A stretch of 59,096 nt of DNA from Fusicatenibacter sp. GTDB taxonomy: Bacteria; Bacillota; Clostridia; Lachnospirales; Lachnospiraceae. The DNA lies in the NCBI GenBank assembly GCA_022766945.1, contig JALEOU010000108.1:1-59096 (forward strand). The letters are read 5' to 3'. Shown here in pieces: positions 42,916 to 52,208 of the stretch (positions are counted from its first letter, which is position 1; each line of letters opens with the position of its first letter). The notes beneath the pieces are model-generated. The model was given only the letters and a program-made list of their open reading frames with translations, had not been told where the DNA came from and did not search any database. A program made the translations under genes and the position numbers.

Positions 42916-42994
42916 GAAAAGACCTTCTTGAAAGTGCGGAAGAAAGAACGTACAATGTACTTAATTTAAAAAACAGATAAGAAGGGCAAACAAT

Positions 42995-43555
42995 ATGAAA
43001 ACACTGATTCTCAACGGTTCCCCGAGGGCCAACGGCGATACGGCCAGCCTTCTTCGCATCCTGACGGCAAAGCTGCCGGGCGAATACAAGGTGGTTGATG
43101 CTTACCGCTGCGGGATTTCCCCCTGTGTGGACTGCCGTTATTGCTGGATGCATCCGGGCTGCGCCATCAAGGATGAGATGCAGGAAGTCTATACGTATCT
43201 TGAAACGTGTGACTGTGTTCTGGTCGCGTCGCCCGTCTACTTTTCCGAACTGACCGGAAAGCTGCTGGACGTGGGGAGCAGACTGCAGACGTATTTCTGC
43301 GCGAAATTTATCCGAAAGGAAAAACCAGACCTGAAACCGAAAAAAGGAGCCGTGATTCTGGTGGGCGGCGGAGCCGGTGCCATTGACAAGGCATATGAGA
43401 CAGCCCGCACACTGCTGCGGCTGGCAAACTGTACCTCGATTCATCCGCTGGTATCCAGCCACGATACGGATCATGTGCCGGCGGCCGAAGATCCGGAGGC
43501 TCTGCGCGGCGTGGAAGAGCTTCTCGCGTTCTTTGGGGATGGGGAAGACGGCTGA
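42995..43555 (+). CDS. Iron-sulfur-flavoprotein-like NAD(P)H-dependent FMN reductase
   Basis: 186 residues. FMN loop LILNGSPRANGDTASLL, then CGISPCVDCRYCWMHPGC (about 38-55) with five cysteines, the cluster or redox loop of iron-sulfur flavoprotein relatives, then VLVASPVYFSELTGKLLD. Short relative of the flavoprotein at 3358. It moves electrons to an unknown acceptor in the cytosol. Followed by a strong terminator. Confidence 0.85.
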   Translation: MKTLILNGSPRANGDTASLLRILTAKLPGEYKVVDAYRCGISPCVDCRYCWMHPGCAIKDEMQEVYTYLETCDCVLVASPVYFSELTGKLLDVGSRLQTYFCAKFIRKEKPDLKPKKGAVILVGGGAGAIDKAYETARTLLRLANCTSIHPLVSSHDTDHVPAAEDPEALRGVEELLAFFGDGEDG

Positions 43556-43585
43556 TCAGAAAGAAAAGAATTTTATGCTTCCGGC

Positions 43586-43617
43586 AGTGTCCGCATATTG
43601 CGGACACTGTTTTTTTG
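43586..43617 (+). terminator. Terminator after the flavoprotein gene
   Basis: Perfect 11-base stem CAGTGTCCGCA (43586-43596) / TGCGGACACTG (43600-43610), loop of three, then seven T. The T-run flows into TTGACA (43616-43621), a possible -35 for pdxS. Confidence 0.9.
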
Positions 43618-43744
43618 ACAAACTGGACTGGTTAAATAATAGAAAATTGGATATTTTAAACATGCCAACATCCTGCTATGATACTTTTATTCCAATTAAC
43701 AGATTAAACATACGGATTATACAGGAAAGGTAGGAAATAGAAGG

Positions 43745-44620
43745 ATGAGTGAAAACAGATATGAATTAAACAAACAGCTGGCGCAGATGTTGAAGGGCGG
43801 CGTCATTATGGATGTCACCACACCGGAGCAGGCGAAGATTGCAGAGGCAGCAGGCGCCTGTGCGGTGATGGCGCTGGAGCGCATTCCGGCAGATATCCGC
43901 GCAGCAGGCGGAGTATCCCGTATGAGTGACCCGAAGATGATCAAAGGAATCCAGGAAGCGGTATCCATTCCGGTCATGGCAAAATGTCGGATCGGCCATT
44001 TCGTGGAGGCTCAGATTCTCGAGGCGATCGAGATCGATTACATCGATGAGAGCGAGGTACTCTCTCCTGCAGATGATGTCTACCACATTGACAAGAGAGC
44101 ATTCAAAGTACCGTTTGTCTGCGGGGCAAAGGATTTAGGAGAGGCACTGCGCAGAATCGCAGAGGGAGCTTCCATGATCCGTACCAAGGGCGAGCCGGGT
44201 ACCGGGGATGTGGTACAGGCAGTCCGCCACATGAGAGCGATGAATTCCGAGATCCGCAGGGTACAGAATCTGCGCACGGATGAGATCTTCGAGGCGGCAA
44301 AACAGCTGCAGGTACCGGTGGATCTGCTGCAGTACGTGCATGACAACGGAAAGCTTCCGGTAGTCAATTTTGCAGCAGGCGGCGTAGCCACTCCGGCAGA
44401 TGCGGCACTGATGATGCAGCTGGGAGCAGAGGGCGTCTTTGTGGGATCGGGTATTTTCAAGTCCGGAAATCCGGCGAAACGCGCGGCATCCATTGTGCAG
44501 GCTGTGACGAACTACACAGATGCAAAGCTGATCGCAGAACTTTCCGAGGATCTGGGAGAAGCCATGGTGGGAATCAATGAGCAGGAGATTGAACTTCTCA
44601 TGGCTGAGAGAGGGAAATAA
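43745..44620 (+). CDS. pdxS: Pyridoxal 5'-phosphate synthase, lyase subunit
   Basis: 291 residues, the family's normal size. GGVIMDV with Asp23, VMAKCRIGH with Lys80 and [11 protein letters not shown] with Lys148 are the catalytic residues that swing substrate between sites; [19 protein letters not shown] binds phosphate. It makes PLP from ribose-5-phosphate, glyceraldehyde-3-phosphate and ammonia supplied by PdxT. Cytosolic dodecamer. Unusually, a strong terminator separates it from pdxT. Confidence 0.98.
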   Translation: MSENRYELNKQLAQMLKGGVIMDVTTPEQAKIAEAAGACAVMALERIPADIRAAGGVSRMSDPKMIKGIQEAVSIPVMAKCRIGHFVEAQILEAIEIDYIDESEVLSPADDVYHIDKRAFKVPFVCGAKDLGEALRRIAEGASMIRTKGEPGTGDVVQAVRHMRAMNSEIRRVQNLRTDEIFEAAKQLQVPVDLLQYVHDNGKLPVVNFAAGGVATPADAALMMQLGAEGVFVGSGIFKSGNPAKRAASIVQAVTNYTDAKLIAELSEDLGEAMVGINEQEIELLMAERGK

Positions 44621-44661
44621 GGAACAATATCGGTCATAGCGGTATCCTGCGTGAAAAGCTG

Positions 44662-44697
44662 CGGCGCTGCAGAGGTTTTGCAGCGCCGGTTTTTTTG
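44662..44697 (+). terminator. Terminator between pdxS and pdxT
   Basis: Perfect 10-base stem CGGCGCTGCA (44662-44671) / TGCAGCGCCG (44679-44688), then GTTTTTTT. It would stop or weaken read-through from pdxS into pdxT. Confidence 0.9.
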
Positions 44698-44816
44698 CCT
44701 GATACGAAAATGGAATAAATAATCACAAAAATCAGATAAAATGAAAAAGTTGAAAAAAAGGAAAAACTTGACTTCACAAAATTCAACGAATTCCACGAGA
44801 GAAAGGATCGAAGAAA

Positions 44817-45395
44817 ATGACAGTTGCAGTATTGGCGATTCAGGGGGCATTTATCGAACATGAGCAGATGTTGGAGAAACTTGGAGCTTCGTGCTTTGAA
44901 ATCCGGCAGAAAAAGGATCTGGAAAGACCCTTTGACGGTCTGATTCTTCCGGGAGGGGAGAGTACCGTCATGAGGAAGCTTTTGACGGACCTTGACCTGT
45001 CAGAGCCGCTGCGGGAGAAAATCAGCGCAGGGCTGCCGGTGTTCGGCACCTGTGCAGGCCTGATTTTGCTGGCAAAAGAGGTCGAAGGCGGTCTTCCCTG
45101 CTTTGGCACGATGGGGATCCGGGCGAAGCGAAACGCATACGGCAGACAGTTGGGCAGCTTCTGTGTAAAGGAGGAATTTGAGGGGATCGGGGAGATACCG
45201 ATGAACTTTATCCGTGCCCCCTATATTGAGCGCGTGTCTGAAGGCACAGAGATTCTGGCAAAGGTGGATGGACTGATCGTGACTGCCCGGGAGCGGAATC
45301 AGCTGGTGACCGCTTTTCATCCGGAAGTCACCGGGGACATGCGTGTACATCAGTATTTTCTCGACATGATACAGGCGCAAAACACAAAAAAGTGA
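44817..45395 (+). CDS. pdxT: Pyridoxal 5'-phosphate synthase, glutaminase subunit
   Basis: 192 residues. Class I glutaminase triad: FGTCAGLILLA with Cys79, and AFHPEVTGD with the His and Glu; LILPGGESTVM is the oxyanion loop. It frees ammonia from glutamine and passes it to PdxS. Ribosome site GAGAAAGGATCG. Because a terminator precedes it, pdxT probably has its own promoter (TTGACT at about 44768 is one candidate -35). Confidence 0.97.
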   Translation: MTVAVLAIQGAFIEHEQMLEKLGASCFEIRQKKDLERPFDGLILPGGESTVMRKLLTDLDLSEPLREKISAGLPVFGTCAGLILLAKEVEGGLPCFGTMGIRAKRNAYGRQLGSFCVKEEFEGIGEIPMNFIRAPYIERVSEGTEILAKVDGLIVTARERNQLVTAFHPEVTGDMRVHQYFLDMIQAQNTKK

Positions 45396-45534
45396 ATTGC
45401 GTGAATCACAAAGTTCAAATAGTTTCCCCCGAATTCCCGTGACAAAATTTACCAGCCATGGTAGACTTCAACCTATCTTAACAAACTCACAATTTGTAAT
45501 CGTTAAGTTGTTATGGGAACAACTGTTGCAAATG

Positions 45535-45568
45535 CTTCACATAAAACATAACTTCACATAAAACATAA
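45535..45568 (+). repeat. Two-copy tandem repeat before the acyl-CoA-synthetase gene
   Basis: The 17-base word CTTCACATAAAACATAA occurs twice head to tail (45535-45551 and 45552-45568), ending beside the ribosome site. Just upstream GTTGTT and AACAAC (45507-45523) could pair. A recent duplication or a binding site; nothing shows which. Confidence 0.75.
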
Positions 45569-45587
45569 TGGGAGAGGAAGAAAGGCT

Positions 45588-47312
45588 ATGAAGAATTTAA
45601 CGGGGAAACCAAGTGTAGATCGTCCATGGATGCAGTATTATCCTGCAGAATTTGCAAATCTGAAAGTGCCGGAGTGCACACTGTATGAGTATGTCAGAAA
45701 TTCATGTCCCGGCATGGATGTTCCGGCAATGCATTACTATGGAACAGATATTACCTGGGCAGAAATGCTCGAAGAGACAGATACGGTAGCGAAATCCCTC
45801 AAAGCGCTGGGATATGGACTGAATTCTCAGATTCCGGTATTTTTCCACTCAGTACCGCAGTTTATTTCCATGCTGCTGGCAGCAGAAAAGATCGGTGCAT
45901 CTCTGGTTTGCCGTGATAATACCATCGAAGAAAATGCAGAGGCTGTGGCAAAAACCGGAGCAAAGATCATATTTGCCCATGATTATCTGTCACAGGAAGA
46001 TATGGATGTCTATGTGGAAGACGCTGGCGTGGAAAAAGTCATTCTTCTCTCTCCCTACTGCAAAACAGAGAAAAAGAATATTCCGGATCACATCATCAAT
46101 CAAATTGAATCCTTATACAGCCAGGATCCCGTAAGAGAAGACCTGAGAATGTCCTGGGAAGACTTCCTTGCGCTGGCAGACACCTACACCGGCGAGGTGG
46201 ATGCACCGTCCGATATCAACCGTCCGCTGTACCGTGCTTATACCAGCGGATCCACCGGAACATCCAAACAGGTCATCCATTCCGCTCACACGATGCTTGG
46301 TATCATTTTCCAGATGGCACCCTATGGAGCAGCAGGTGACTTCCGCCCCAGCTGGCTTCTGACCTGTCTGCCGCCGTGCCTGGTAGCGGTTGTGGTATCC
46401 ATGATACTCTCTCCGCTGACCTCCAATAAATATCTGATCCTGGATCCGTACTGTGATGTAAACGATGTGGATCTGGAAATCATGCGGTACAAACCAAACC
46501 TGTGGCCGCTGATTCCGATGTTCTTCGAGGTACTGATGCAGAGCGAGCGCGTGCCGAAAGATTACGATCTGTCTCATCTGCTGGCAGCAGGTGCGGGCTG
46601 TGAGGCATACAATAACGGACAGCTGGCAAGAAGCCAGAAATTCCTGGAAGAGCACAACTGTCATATTACCTTTACCGCTGCATACGGACAGAGCGAGGCA
46701 GGATCCAACTGCACCTTCCCCTGCCCGCCGCAGTACAAATACGGAAACGGAAACATCGGAATCCCGATGCCGCTGTCCAATATGAGCATCTTCAAACCGG
46801 GAACCACAGAAGAGCTGGGTTACAACGAACTGGGTGAAATCTGCAAGATGGGCCCGGGCAACATGATCGGCTACGACAACGAAGAGGCAACCGCGAAGGC
46901 GCTGATCAGACACGAGGATGGAAATGTCTGGCTGCACACCGGAGATATCGGTTATGTGAACGAAGATGGTATCTTCTATGTACTGACCCGCGGAAATTCC
47001 CTGCGTTTCGACGGCGGCCGCCTGATCGCCCTGACGATGGAAAACCGCATCATCGATGCCGAGATTGACGGAATTGTGGATGCATTCTTTGTCATCGCTC
47101 CGGACAAGGCACACAAGGGATACTTCCTGCCGTACCTGTATGTGGTACTTGAAGACGGCTATACCGTAGATGATATCCGCGAGGAAGCAATCAACGCACT
47201 GGAAGTTCATGAGAGCCCGGTAGAAATCATTCAGCTGCCTGAGCGCCCGTTCTTCCACTTCAAGACAAACCGCATCGGGCTGACCAATCAGCTGATGGCG
47301 GCGGCACACTGA
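45588..47312 (+). CDS. AMP-binding (acyl-CoA synthetase-like) enzyme
   Basis: 574 residues, class I adenylate-forming family. ATP loop YTSGSTGTSKQVIHS (about 215-229), YGQSEAGSN as the A5-type loop, WLHTGDIGYVNEDGIFYVLTRG with the ribose-binding Asp, and PFFHFKTNRIGL at the end as a variant of the catalytic-lysine motif. It activates a carboxylic acid with ATP, usually to a CoA ester. The acid-binding part is unlike the common acetate or long-chain enzymes, so I do not assign a substrate. Monocistronic. Ribosome site GGGAGAGGAAG. Confidence 0.85.
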   Translation: MKNLTGKPSVDRPWMQYYPAEFANLKVPECTLYEYVRNSCPGMDVPAMHYYGTDITWAEMLEETDTVAKSLKALGYGLNSQIPVFFHSVPQFISMLLAAEKIGASLVCRDNTIEENAEAVAKTGAKIIFAHDYLSQEDMDVYVEDAGVEKVILLSPYCKTEKKNIPDHIINQIESLYSQDPVREDLRMSWEDFLALADTYTGEVDAPSDINRPLYRAYTSGSTGTSKQVIHSAHTMLGIIFQMAPYGAAGDFRPSWLLTCLPPCLVAVVVSMILSPLTSNKYLILDPYCDVNDVDLEIMRYKPNLWPLIPMFFEVLMQSERVPKDYDLSHLLAAGAGCEAYNNGQLARSQKFLEEHNCHITFTAAYGQSEAGSNCTFPCPPQYKYGNGNIGIPMPLSNMSIFKPGTTEELGYNELGEICKMGPGNMIGYDNEEATAKALIRHEDGNVWLHTGDIGYVNEDGIFYVLTRGNSLRFDGGRLIALTMENRIIDAEIDGIVDAFFVIAPDKAHKGYFLPYLYVVLEDGYTVDDIREEAINALEVHESPVEIIQLPERPFFHFKTNRIGLTNQLMAAAH

Positions 47313-47390
47313 GAAAAATTCCAGGTTGCCAAATGCAGCTGCAGTGAGTAAAATAAAAGCACGGGCAGAGGTGCACTGCCCGGGGAAGCT

Positions 47391-47440
47391 GGAAAAGAAC
47401 CCTGCGCAGCTGTATGCCCCGGCGCGCGGAAGTTCTTTTT
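47391..47440 (+). terminator. Possible terminator after the acyl-CoA-synthetase gene
   Basis: AAAAGAAC near 47393 can pair with GTTCTTTT near 47432, with GCGC/GCGC inside, followed by a T-run. A second hairpin CGGGCAG/CTGCCCG lies just before it. The fold is imperfect and the call tentative. Confidence 0.45.
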
Positions 47441-47478
47441 ATGGATGATTGCAGTTGTAAGAAGATGGAAAGAACTGA

Positions 47479-48000
47479 ATGCGAAAAAAAGTATGCGACG
47501 TATGCTTTGCCATACTGATTCTGCTGTTTGCGGTGCCTGCAGTTCTCCTGTTTGTACCAGAGCTGTTTGGAATCCGGCCGATGGTTGTCTTAAGCGGCAG
47601 CATGGAACCGGCGTACCCGGTGGGAAGCGTGGTGTATGTGAAGCCGTGCGATGCCAGCTGCGTCAGGGAGGGGGACGTGATCTCCTTCTATCTTTCGAAA
47701 GATACGGTGGTGACTCACCGCGTGGTGGCAAAGGATGAAGAAAACCGGTGCTTTTATACGAAAGGGGATGCCAACGATCAGCAGGATGAGGGGTTTGTAA
47801 CATATGAAGCCCTGATCGGACGGGCGGCGGCAAGGATTCCGCTGCTTGGCTATGCGGTTGTGATGATAAAGACAGCCGCAGGAAAAGGCGCTCTCCTGAC
47901 AGTGGCAGCAGCGGTGATTCTCGCGAGGATTCTGAACAGTAATTTTTTGCGAAATGATGAGGAAGGCCGCAGAGAAGCACAGGAAAATAGAACCAGATGA
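47479..48000 (+). CDS. sipW: SipW-type (ER-like) signal peptidase I
   Basis: 173 residues. N-terminal membrane segment (about 8-28), VVLSGSMEPAYP with nucleophile Ser41, DTVVTHRVV with His80 in place of the usual Lys (the Ser-His pair of archaeal/SipW type), YTKGDANDQQDEG, and a second membrane segment near 125-150. SipW enzymes release special exported proteins such as TasA-type fibre or pilin-like proteins. No such substrate is in the window; the adjacent exopolysaccharide locus suggests a surface or biofilm role. Confidence 0.85.
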   Translation: MRKKVCDVCFAILILLFAVPAVLLFVPELFGIRPMVVLSGSMEPAYPVGSVVYVKPCDASCVREGDVISFYLSKDTVVTHRVVAKDEENRCFYTKGDANDQQDEGFVTYEALIGRAAARIPLLGYAVVMIKTAAGKGALLTVAAAVILARILNSNFLRNDEEGRREAQENRTR

Positions 48001-48003
48001 AAA

Positions 48004-48063
48004 ACCGGTGTCCCGGGAGCGACAGTTGATCTGTGCGCGTTTCCCGGAGGCACCGGTATTTTT
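48004..48063. terminator. Terminator between sipW and the LCP gene
   Basis: A long stem, ACCGGTGTCCCGGGA (48004-48018) with TCCCGGAGGCACCGGT (48042-48057), one bulge, then ATTTTTG. It lies between convergent genes and can act on both. Confidence 0.8.
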
Positions 48064-48100
48064 GATTCCTGAATTTTTTATGGAAATGATGAAAACTTAT

Positions 48101-49150
48101 CTACCCGTAAATATGTTCCTTCAGATAGTCCCTGTTTGCATCAAGGTCCGGCACCAGTACTTCCATATTCCGTATGGTGGCAGGCGTATAGGTCCCCTCT
48201 GCAGGAATCTGATGGGATTCGGCTGAGGTGGCTCCGGTTCCGAGAATTTCCAGCACATATCCCATGAGTTTGGTGTTGTCCATATCCGTGGTCAGCAGCG
48301 GGAAAATGTCGTTGGTCAGGGCGAACAAAGTGGAGACATCACAGTCCTTCATCTTGGTAAAGACGGCGGAGAGCACGGTTCTCTGGCGCTCCGTTCTGCG
48401 CCAGTCGGATCTTCCCACGCTGCGGTTCCGGGCGTAGGAGAGGGCAGTCGTGCCGTCCAGGTGATTCATGCCGCTGGTGACAGAATAACCCTGCTGCTGC
48501 ATATATTCTGCCTCGGCTTCATTCAGCTCGATGTCAATGCCGCCGATCGTGTCGATGGCAGCGGTAAAGCCGTCAAAATCCACCTCGATATTCCCGTCAA
48601 TGTGGATGGCAAAATTCTTCTCGATCGTCTCATCGAGGAGCGCCATGCCGCCAAACTGGTAGGCGGCGTTCAGGCGGTTGTCACTGTATCCGGGGATCTG
48701 CACATAGGTATCCCTCATCAGGGAACTTAAGATAATACGGCCGGATTTTTTATTGATAGAAAAGACGATCATGGTGTCGGAACGCTGACGGCTCTCTCCG
48801 GGACGGCGGTCCTGCCCGATGATCAGAATATTTGCCACATCCTTGTCCTTCATTACATTCTGGTCGGCAGCCCATTTCACGCTGTCCGGCGTCAGATCCA
48901 GAGTGGAAGGTGCAGATTCCCCGTCCCCTTCTTCATAATTTTCCTCAAAAGTCTCCTCGGAGACGGGGATCCTCTCGGCATCACTTTCGTCCACCCGGTT
49001 GATTTTATTCAGCTGGGCATTCAGCGCCAGATAAAAGAAAAGGGCGATGAAAAACAGGATCAGCGCAAGGAAGATCAGAATCTTGACGGCGAGGGGCAGT
49101 TTTTGTTTTCGTTTCTTTTTGGATGACAAGATGGATTCCTTCTTTCTCAT
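48101..49150 (-). CDS. LytR-CpsA-Psr (LCP) family glycopolymer transferase
   Basis: 349 residues from the likely start at 49150 (MRKKESILSSKKK). Basic tail, one membrane segment (about 19-44), then the extracellular LCP domain: ILIIGQDRRPGESRQRSDTM, ILSSLMRDTYVQIPGY, RLNAAYQFGG, DGFTAAIDTIGGIDIEL and ALSYARNRSVGRSDWRRTER with the phosphate-binding arginines. LCP enzymes move polysaccharide from a lipid carrier to peptidoglycan. Transcribed away from the exopolysaccharide genes that begin at 49.5 kb, and probably attaches their product. Confidence 0.93.
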   Translation of the reverse strand: MRKKESILSSKKKRKQKLPLAVKILIFLALILFFIALFFYLALNAQLNKINRVDESDAERIPVSEETFEENYEEGDGESAPSTLDLTPDSVKWAADQNVMKDKDVANILIIGQDRRPGESRQRSDTMIVFSINKKSGRIILSSLMRDTYVQIPGYSDNRLNAAYQFGGMALLDETIEKNFAIHIDGNIEVDFDGFTAAIDTIGGIDIELNEAEAEYMQQQGYSVTSGMNHLDGTTALSYARNRSVGRSDWRRTERQRTVLSAVFTKMKDCDVSTLFALTNDIFPLLTTDMDNTKLMGYVLEILGTGATSAESHQIPAEGTYTPATIRNMEVLVPDLDANRDYLKEHIYG

Positions 49151-49183
49151 GTGTTTTTGTACCGGAACCAGAATCCGATACAC

Positions 49184-49552
49184 CTGACTTTTACATCATA
49201 ATCTATTTTCTGAAAAAAGTCAGCAGTAAATTCGGAAAAATCGATTCGCTCATCGGAAGCGCTGCGTTTCCATGAATTGGCAGCGGGAATCTGTTCAAAA
49301 CAGGATATCTGAATAATTTGTGACAATTTTCTTACGAATTAGTGAATTGCAGGTGAAACAAGGAAAAATATCTGACTAGTAGTGTGATTTGTTAATAGGA
49401 AAGAATAATGTTAAAAAAATAATGGCAAAAGTTGCAAATAATAGTAGGTTACGAATTGCAGGTTTTGTGTTATAATAGAGAAGATGCAAACCGAAAGTGT
49501 TCCCGGGAGGCCAGGGAACGAGAGGAGCTTTGGGGTATAGAAGAGGGAATGT
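49184..49552. other. Control region between LCP and exopolysaccharide genes
   Basis: About 370 bases with no gene. An extended -10 (TGTTATAAT, 49468-49476) lies about 75 bases before the CapD-like gene and is the best promoter. An inverted pair around CCGGGAGGCCAGGG (49502-49516) precedes the ribosome site. No known riboswitch recognised. Confidence 0.5.
49468..49476 (+). promoter_or_regulatory. Extended -10 promoter of the exopolysaccharide operon
   Basis: TGTTATAAT: a perfect -10 with the TGn extension, which lessens the need for a -35; the region 17 bases upstream (GGTTAC) is weak. Confidence 0.6.
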
Positions 49553-51523
49553 ATGTTTATAGAGGAAGAAAACAATAAGAAAGCCATGGCAGAATCGTTG
49601 ATGAAGATTCTGGCACTTATGGTTCTGGATGTACTGACCATTCTCGTCGCCATGACGGGCAGTCTCTGGATCCGTTTCGATTTCAGTTTTACTGCGATCG
49701 ATCCGATTTTCCTGGAAAGCGTTGAGAAGTATCTGATTATTAACCTGATCATGACACTGTCGCTGAACGCCATTTTTCATTTGTACACGAGTCTGTGGAG
49801 GTTCGCAAGTATCAATGAACTGCGCAATATTATCTGCGCAGTTGTTTTGTCTGCCGTTCTGCAGGAAATGGGCATGGTGTTTCTCTCACTTCCGATGCCG
49901 AGAAGTTATCCATTCCTATATGTACTTTTGCTTCTGGTCATGATGGTGGCGAACCGTTATTCTTACCGCATTTTCCATATCCTGCGATACCGCTATGGCC
50001 CAGGGAGAAATCAGCGCCCCGTCAGGACGATGATCGTGGGAGCCGGTGCGGCCGGTTACATGATTCTCAAGGAAATGAAGACCAGCAAACACCTGAACCG
50101 TGTGATACCATGCATTATTGATGACAATCCGAAGAAAAAGAAAACCTATCTTGGCGGCGTTCCCGTAGTAGGCTCCAGAGAGTATATCCCGGAGGCGGTG
50201 GAGAAGTATCATATTGAGGAGATTGTGATCGCGATTCCCACGATGAGCGGCGAAGAGCGAAAGAAGCTTTTGAACATCTGCCAGCAGACGGCCTGTAAGA
50301 TCAAGATTCTTCCCGGAATCTATCAGATGGTGAATGAGGAAGTAGACGTATCCATGCTCCGCGATGTGGAGATCGAAGATCTCCTTGGGCGGGATCCGGT
50401 AGAGCTGGATATGGGTGATGTGGTGCAGTACATTCAGGGCAGAGTGATTCTGGTAACCGGAGGCGGCGGTTCGATCGGCAGCGAGATTTGTCGTCAGGTG
50501 GCCATGCACAATCCCCGGCGTCTGATTATTGTTGATATTTATGAAAACAATGCTTACGATATACAAAATGAGTTAAAAGAGCGTTTCCCGAAGCTGGATC
50601 TGATTGTGCTGATTGCCTCAGTGCGGAATGAGCGAAGGATCGAAGCGATTTTCCGTGAGTACCGTCCGGATATTGTATACCATGCAGCTGCGCACAAACA
50701 TGTGCCGTTGATGGAAGACAGCCCGAATGAAGCGATCAAGAACAATGTTCTTGGTACCTTCCTGGTGGCGAAGATGGCAGACCGCTATCACGCCTACAAG
50801 ATGGTTCTGATCTCCACGGACAAGGCGGTTCGTCCTACCAATATCATGGGCGCATCCAAACGGATCTGCGAACTGATCGTGGAGAGTTTTGCCCAGAATT
50901 CTGAGACAATCTATTCTGCGGTACGCTTCGGAAATGTGCTGGGAAGCAACGGCAGTGTCATTCCCCTGTTCAGAAGACAGATCGAACAGGGCGGCCCTGT
51001 GACCGTGACACATCCGGATATCATCCGCTACTTTATGACGATTCCGGAGGCAGTGAGTCTGGTACTGCAGTGTGGCGCCAGCGCCACCGGCGGAGAGATC
51101 TTCATCCTGGACATGGGAGAGCCGGTGCGGATTGCGGACCTGGCGAGGAAGATGATTCGACTCTCCGGCCATATTCCGGATCAGGATATCAAGATCGTAT
51201 ACACCGGACTTCGCCCGGGAGAGAAGCTGTATGAGGAACTTCTGATCGACGAGAAGAACCTGAAGCCTACGCGAAATGAGAAGATTTATGTAGTGCAGCT
51301 GACGCCTGTGGATGGGGAAAAGATCAGAAATAAAGTGGAGATGCTGGTACGCGCAGCCTTCGATGAAGCAAGCGATATACGGGAGAGAGTAAAGGAGCTG
51401 GTCCCGGAATATGTGATCCGTCCTGCCAATGCGGCTTCGGAGGCAGCTGTGACGGAAGAATCCGGCGGAATTGCAGGGAAAGGACGGGAAAAAAAGCAAA
51501 GTTATGAAATATCAAGTGATTGA
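49553..51523 (+). CDS. CapD/FlaA1-like nucleotide-sugar 4,6-dehydratase, membrane-bound
   Basis: 656 residues, the full-length type. Four N-terminal membrane segments (about 15-135), a first Rossmann-like part (TMIVGAGAAGYMILKEM, about 155-170), then the catalytic SDR domain: ILVTGGGGSIGSEICRQVA (NAD binding), YHAAAHKHVPLMED, STDKAVRPTNIMGASKRICE (active site, Met in place of Tyr as in PglF/FlaA1) and RFGNVLGSNGSVIPLFRRQI. Converts UDP-GlcNAc or a like sugar to the 4-keto-6-deoxy form, giving the first sugar of the repeat. Overlaps the sugar-transferase gene by 20 bases. Confidence 0.95.
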   Translation: MFIEEENNKKAMAESLMKILALMVLDVLTILVAMTGSLWIRFDFSFTAIDPIFLESVEKYLIINLIMTLSLNAIFHLYTSLWRFASINELRNIICAVVLSAVLQEMGMVFLSLPMPRSYPFLYVLLLLVMMVANRYSYRIFHILRYRYGPGRNQRPVRTMIVGAGAAGYMILKEMKTSKHLNRVIPCIIDDNPKKKKTYLGGVPVVGSREYIPEAVEKYHIEEIVIAIPTMSGEERKKLLNICQQTACKIKILPGIYQMVNEEVDVSMLRDVEIEDLLGRDPVELDMGDVVQYIQGRVILVTGGGGSIGSEICRQVAMHNPRRLIIVDIYENNAYDIQNELKERFPKLDLIVLIASVRNERRIEAIFREYRPDIVYHAAAHKHVPLMEDSPNEAIKNNVLGTFLVAKMADRYHAYKMVLISTDKAVRPTNIMGASKRICELIVESFAQNSETIYSAVRFGNVLGSNGSVIPLFRRQIEQGGPVTVTHPDIIRYFMTIPEAVSLVLQCGASATGGEIFILDMGEPVRIADLARKMIRLSGHIPDQDIKIVYTGLRPGEKLYEELLIDEKNLKPTRNEKIYVVQLTPVDGEKIRNKVEMLVRAAFDEASDIRERVKELVPEYVIRPANAASEAAVTEESGGIAGKGREKKQSYEISSD

Positions 51524-52208
51524 TCGGGGAAAAAAACTTCGCAGGCCACTGTTCACACCGGGACAGCGGATATATCTGAAGATCCAGAGGATCTACAGTT
51601 TTGCAGCGGCTCTTCTGGGACTGGTTTTACTGTCACCGATTCTGTTTTTCCTGTGCATCTGGGAACTGGCATCGGATGGATTTCCGATCCTGTTTATCCA
51701 GAAGAGAGTGGGAATCCGTAAGAATACGGAGAAGAAGGCGGAGGGAGAACTGCAGTATTTTCCCATGATGAAATTCCGCTCCATGTACAAGTCCACACCG
51801 CATGATATGCCGACACACCTTCTGGAAAATCCGGAGCAGTATATTACAAGCGCCGGAAAGTTCCTGCGGAAAACATCCCTGGATGAATTGCCGCAGCTGA
51901 TCAATGTGCTGAAGGGCGATATGAACCTGATCGGCCCGCGGCCAGCGCTGTACAATCAGGAAGATCTGGTGGCGGAAAGAGATCGCTATGGAGCCAATTA
52001 CATACGGCCGGGGATCACCGGATGGGCACAGATTCATGGGAGAGATGAACTAGAGATCCCTGAGAAAGCCAGATTGGATGGCTATTATGTGCAGCACCTG
52101 GGGCCAATGATTGATCTGAAGTGTCTGCTGCTCACAGTCAGCGCTGTGATCAGAAGTGACGGTGTCGTGGAAGGCGGCACGGGAGCGATGGAGAAACAGA
52201 CGAAATGA
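51504..52208 (+). CDS. Initiating sugar transferase (undecaprenyl-phosphate glycosyl-1-phosphate type)
   Basis: 234 residues from ATG 51504. One membrane helix (about 28-52), then KFRSMYKSTP, KTSLDELPQLINVLKGDMNL and GPRPALYN, the WbaP/PglC-type core with the Asp-Glu pair. It puts the first sugar phosphate on undecaprenyl phosphate at the inner face of the membrane. The dehydratase encoded just before likely feeds it a bacillosamine-like or 6-deoxy sugar. Confidence 0.94.
   Translation: MKYQVIDRGKKLRRPLFTPGQRIYLKIQRIYSFAAALLGLVLLSPILFFLCIWELASDGFPILFIQKRVGIRKNTEKKAEGELQYFPMMKFRSMYKSTPHDMPTHLLENPEQYITSAGKFLRKTSLDELPQLINVLKGDMNLIGPRPALYNQEDLVAERDRYGANYIRPGITGWAQIHGRDELEIPEKARLDGYYVQHLGPMIDLKCLLLTVSAVIRSDGVVEGGTGAMEKQTK

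Noticed and set aside
47340-47440. GC-rich folded region as a cobalamin-type riboswitch
   Set aside because: The conserved B12-box pattern is not present and the next gene is a signal peptidase; a plain hairpin or terminator is enough.
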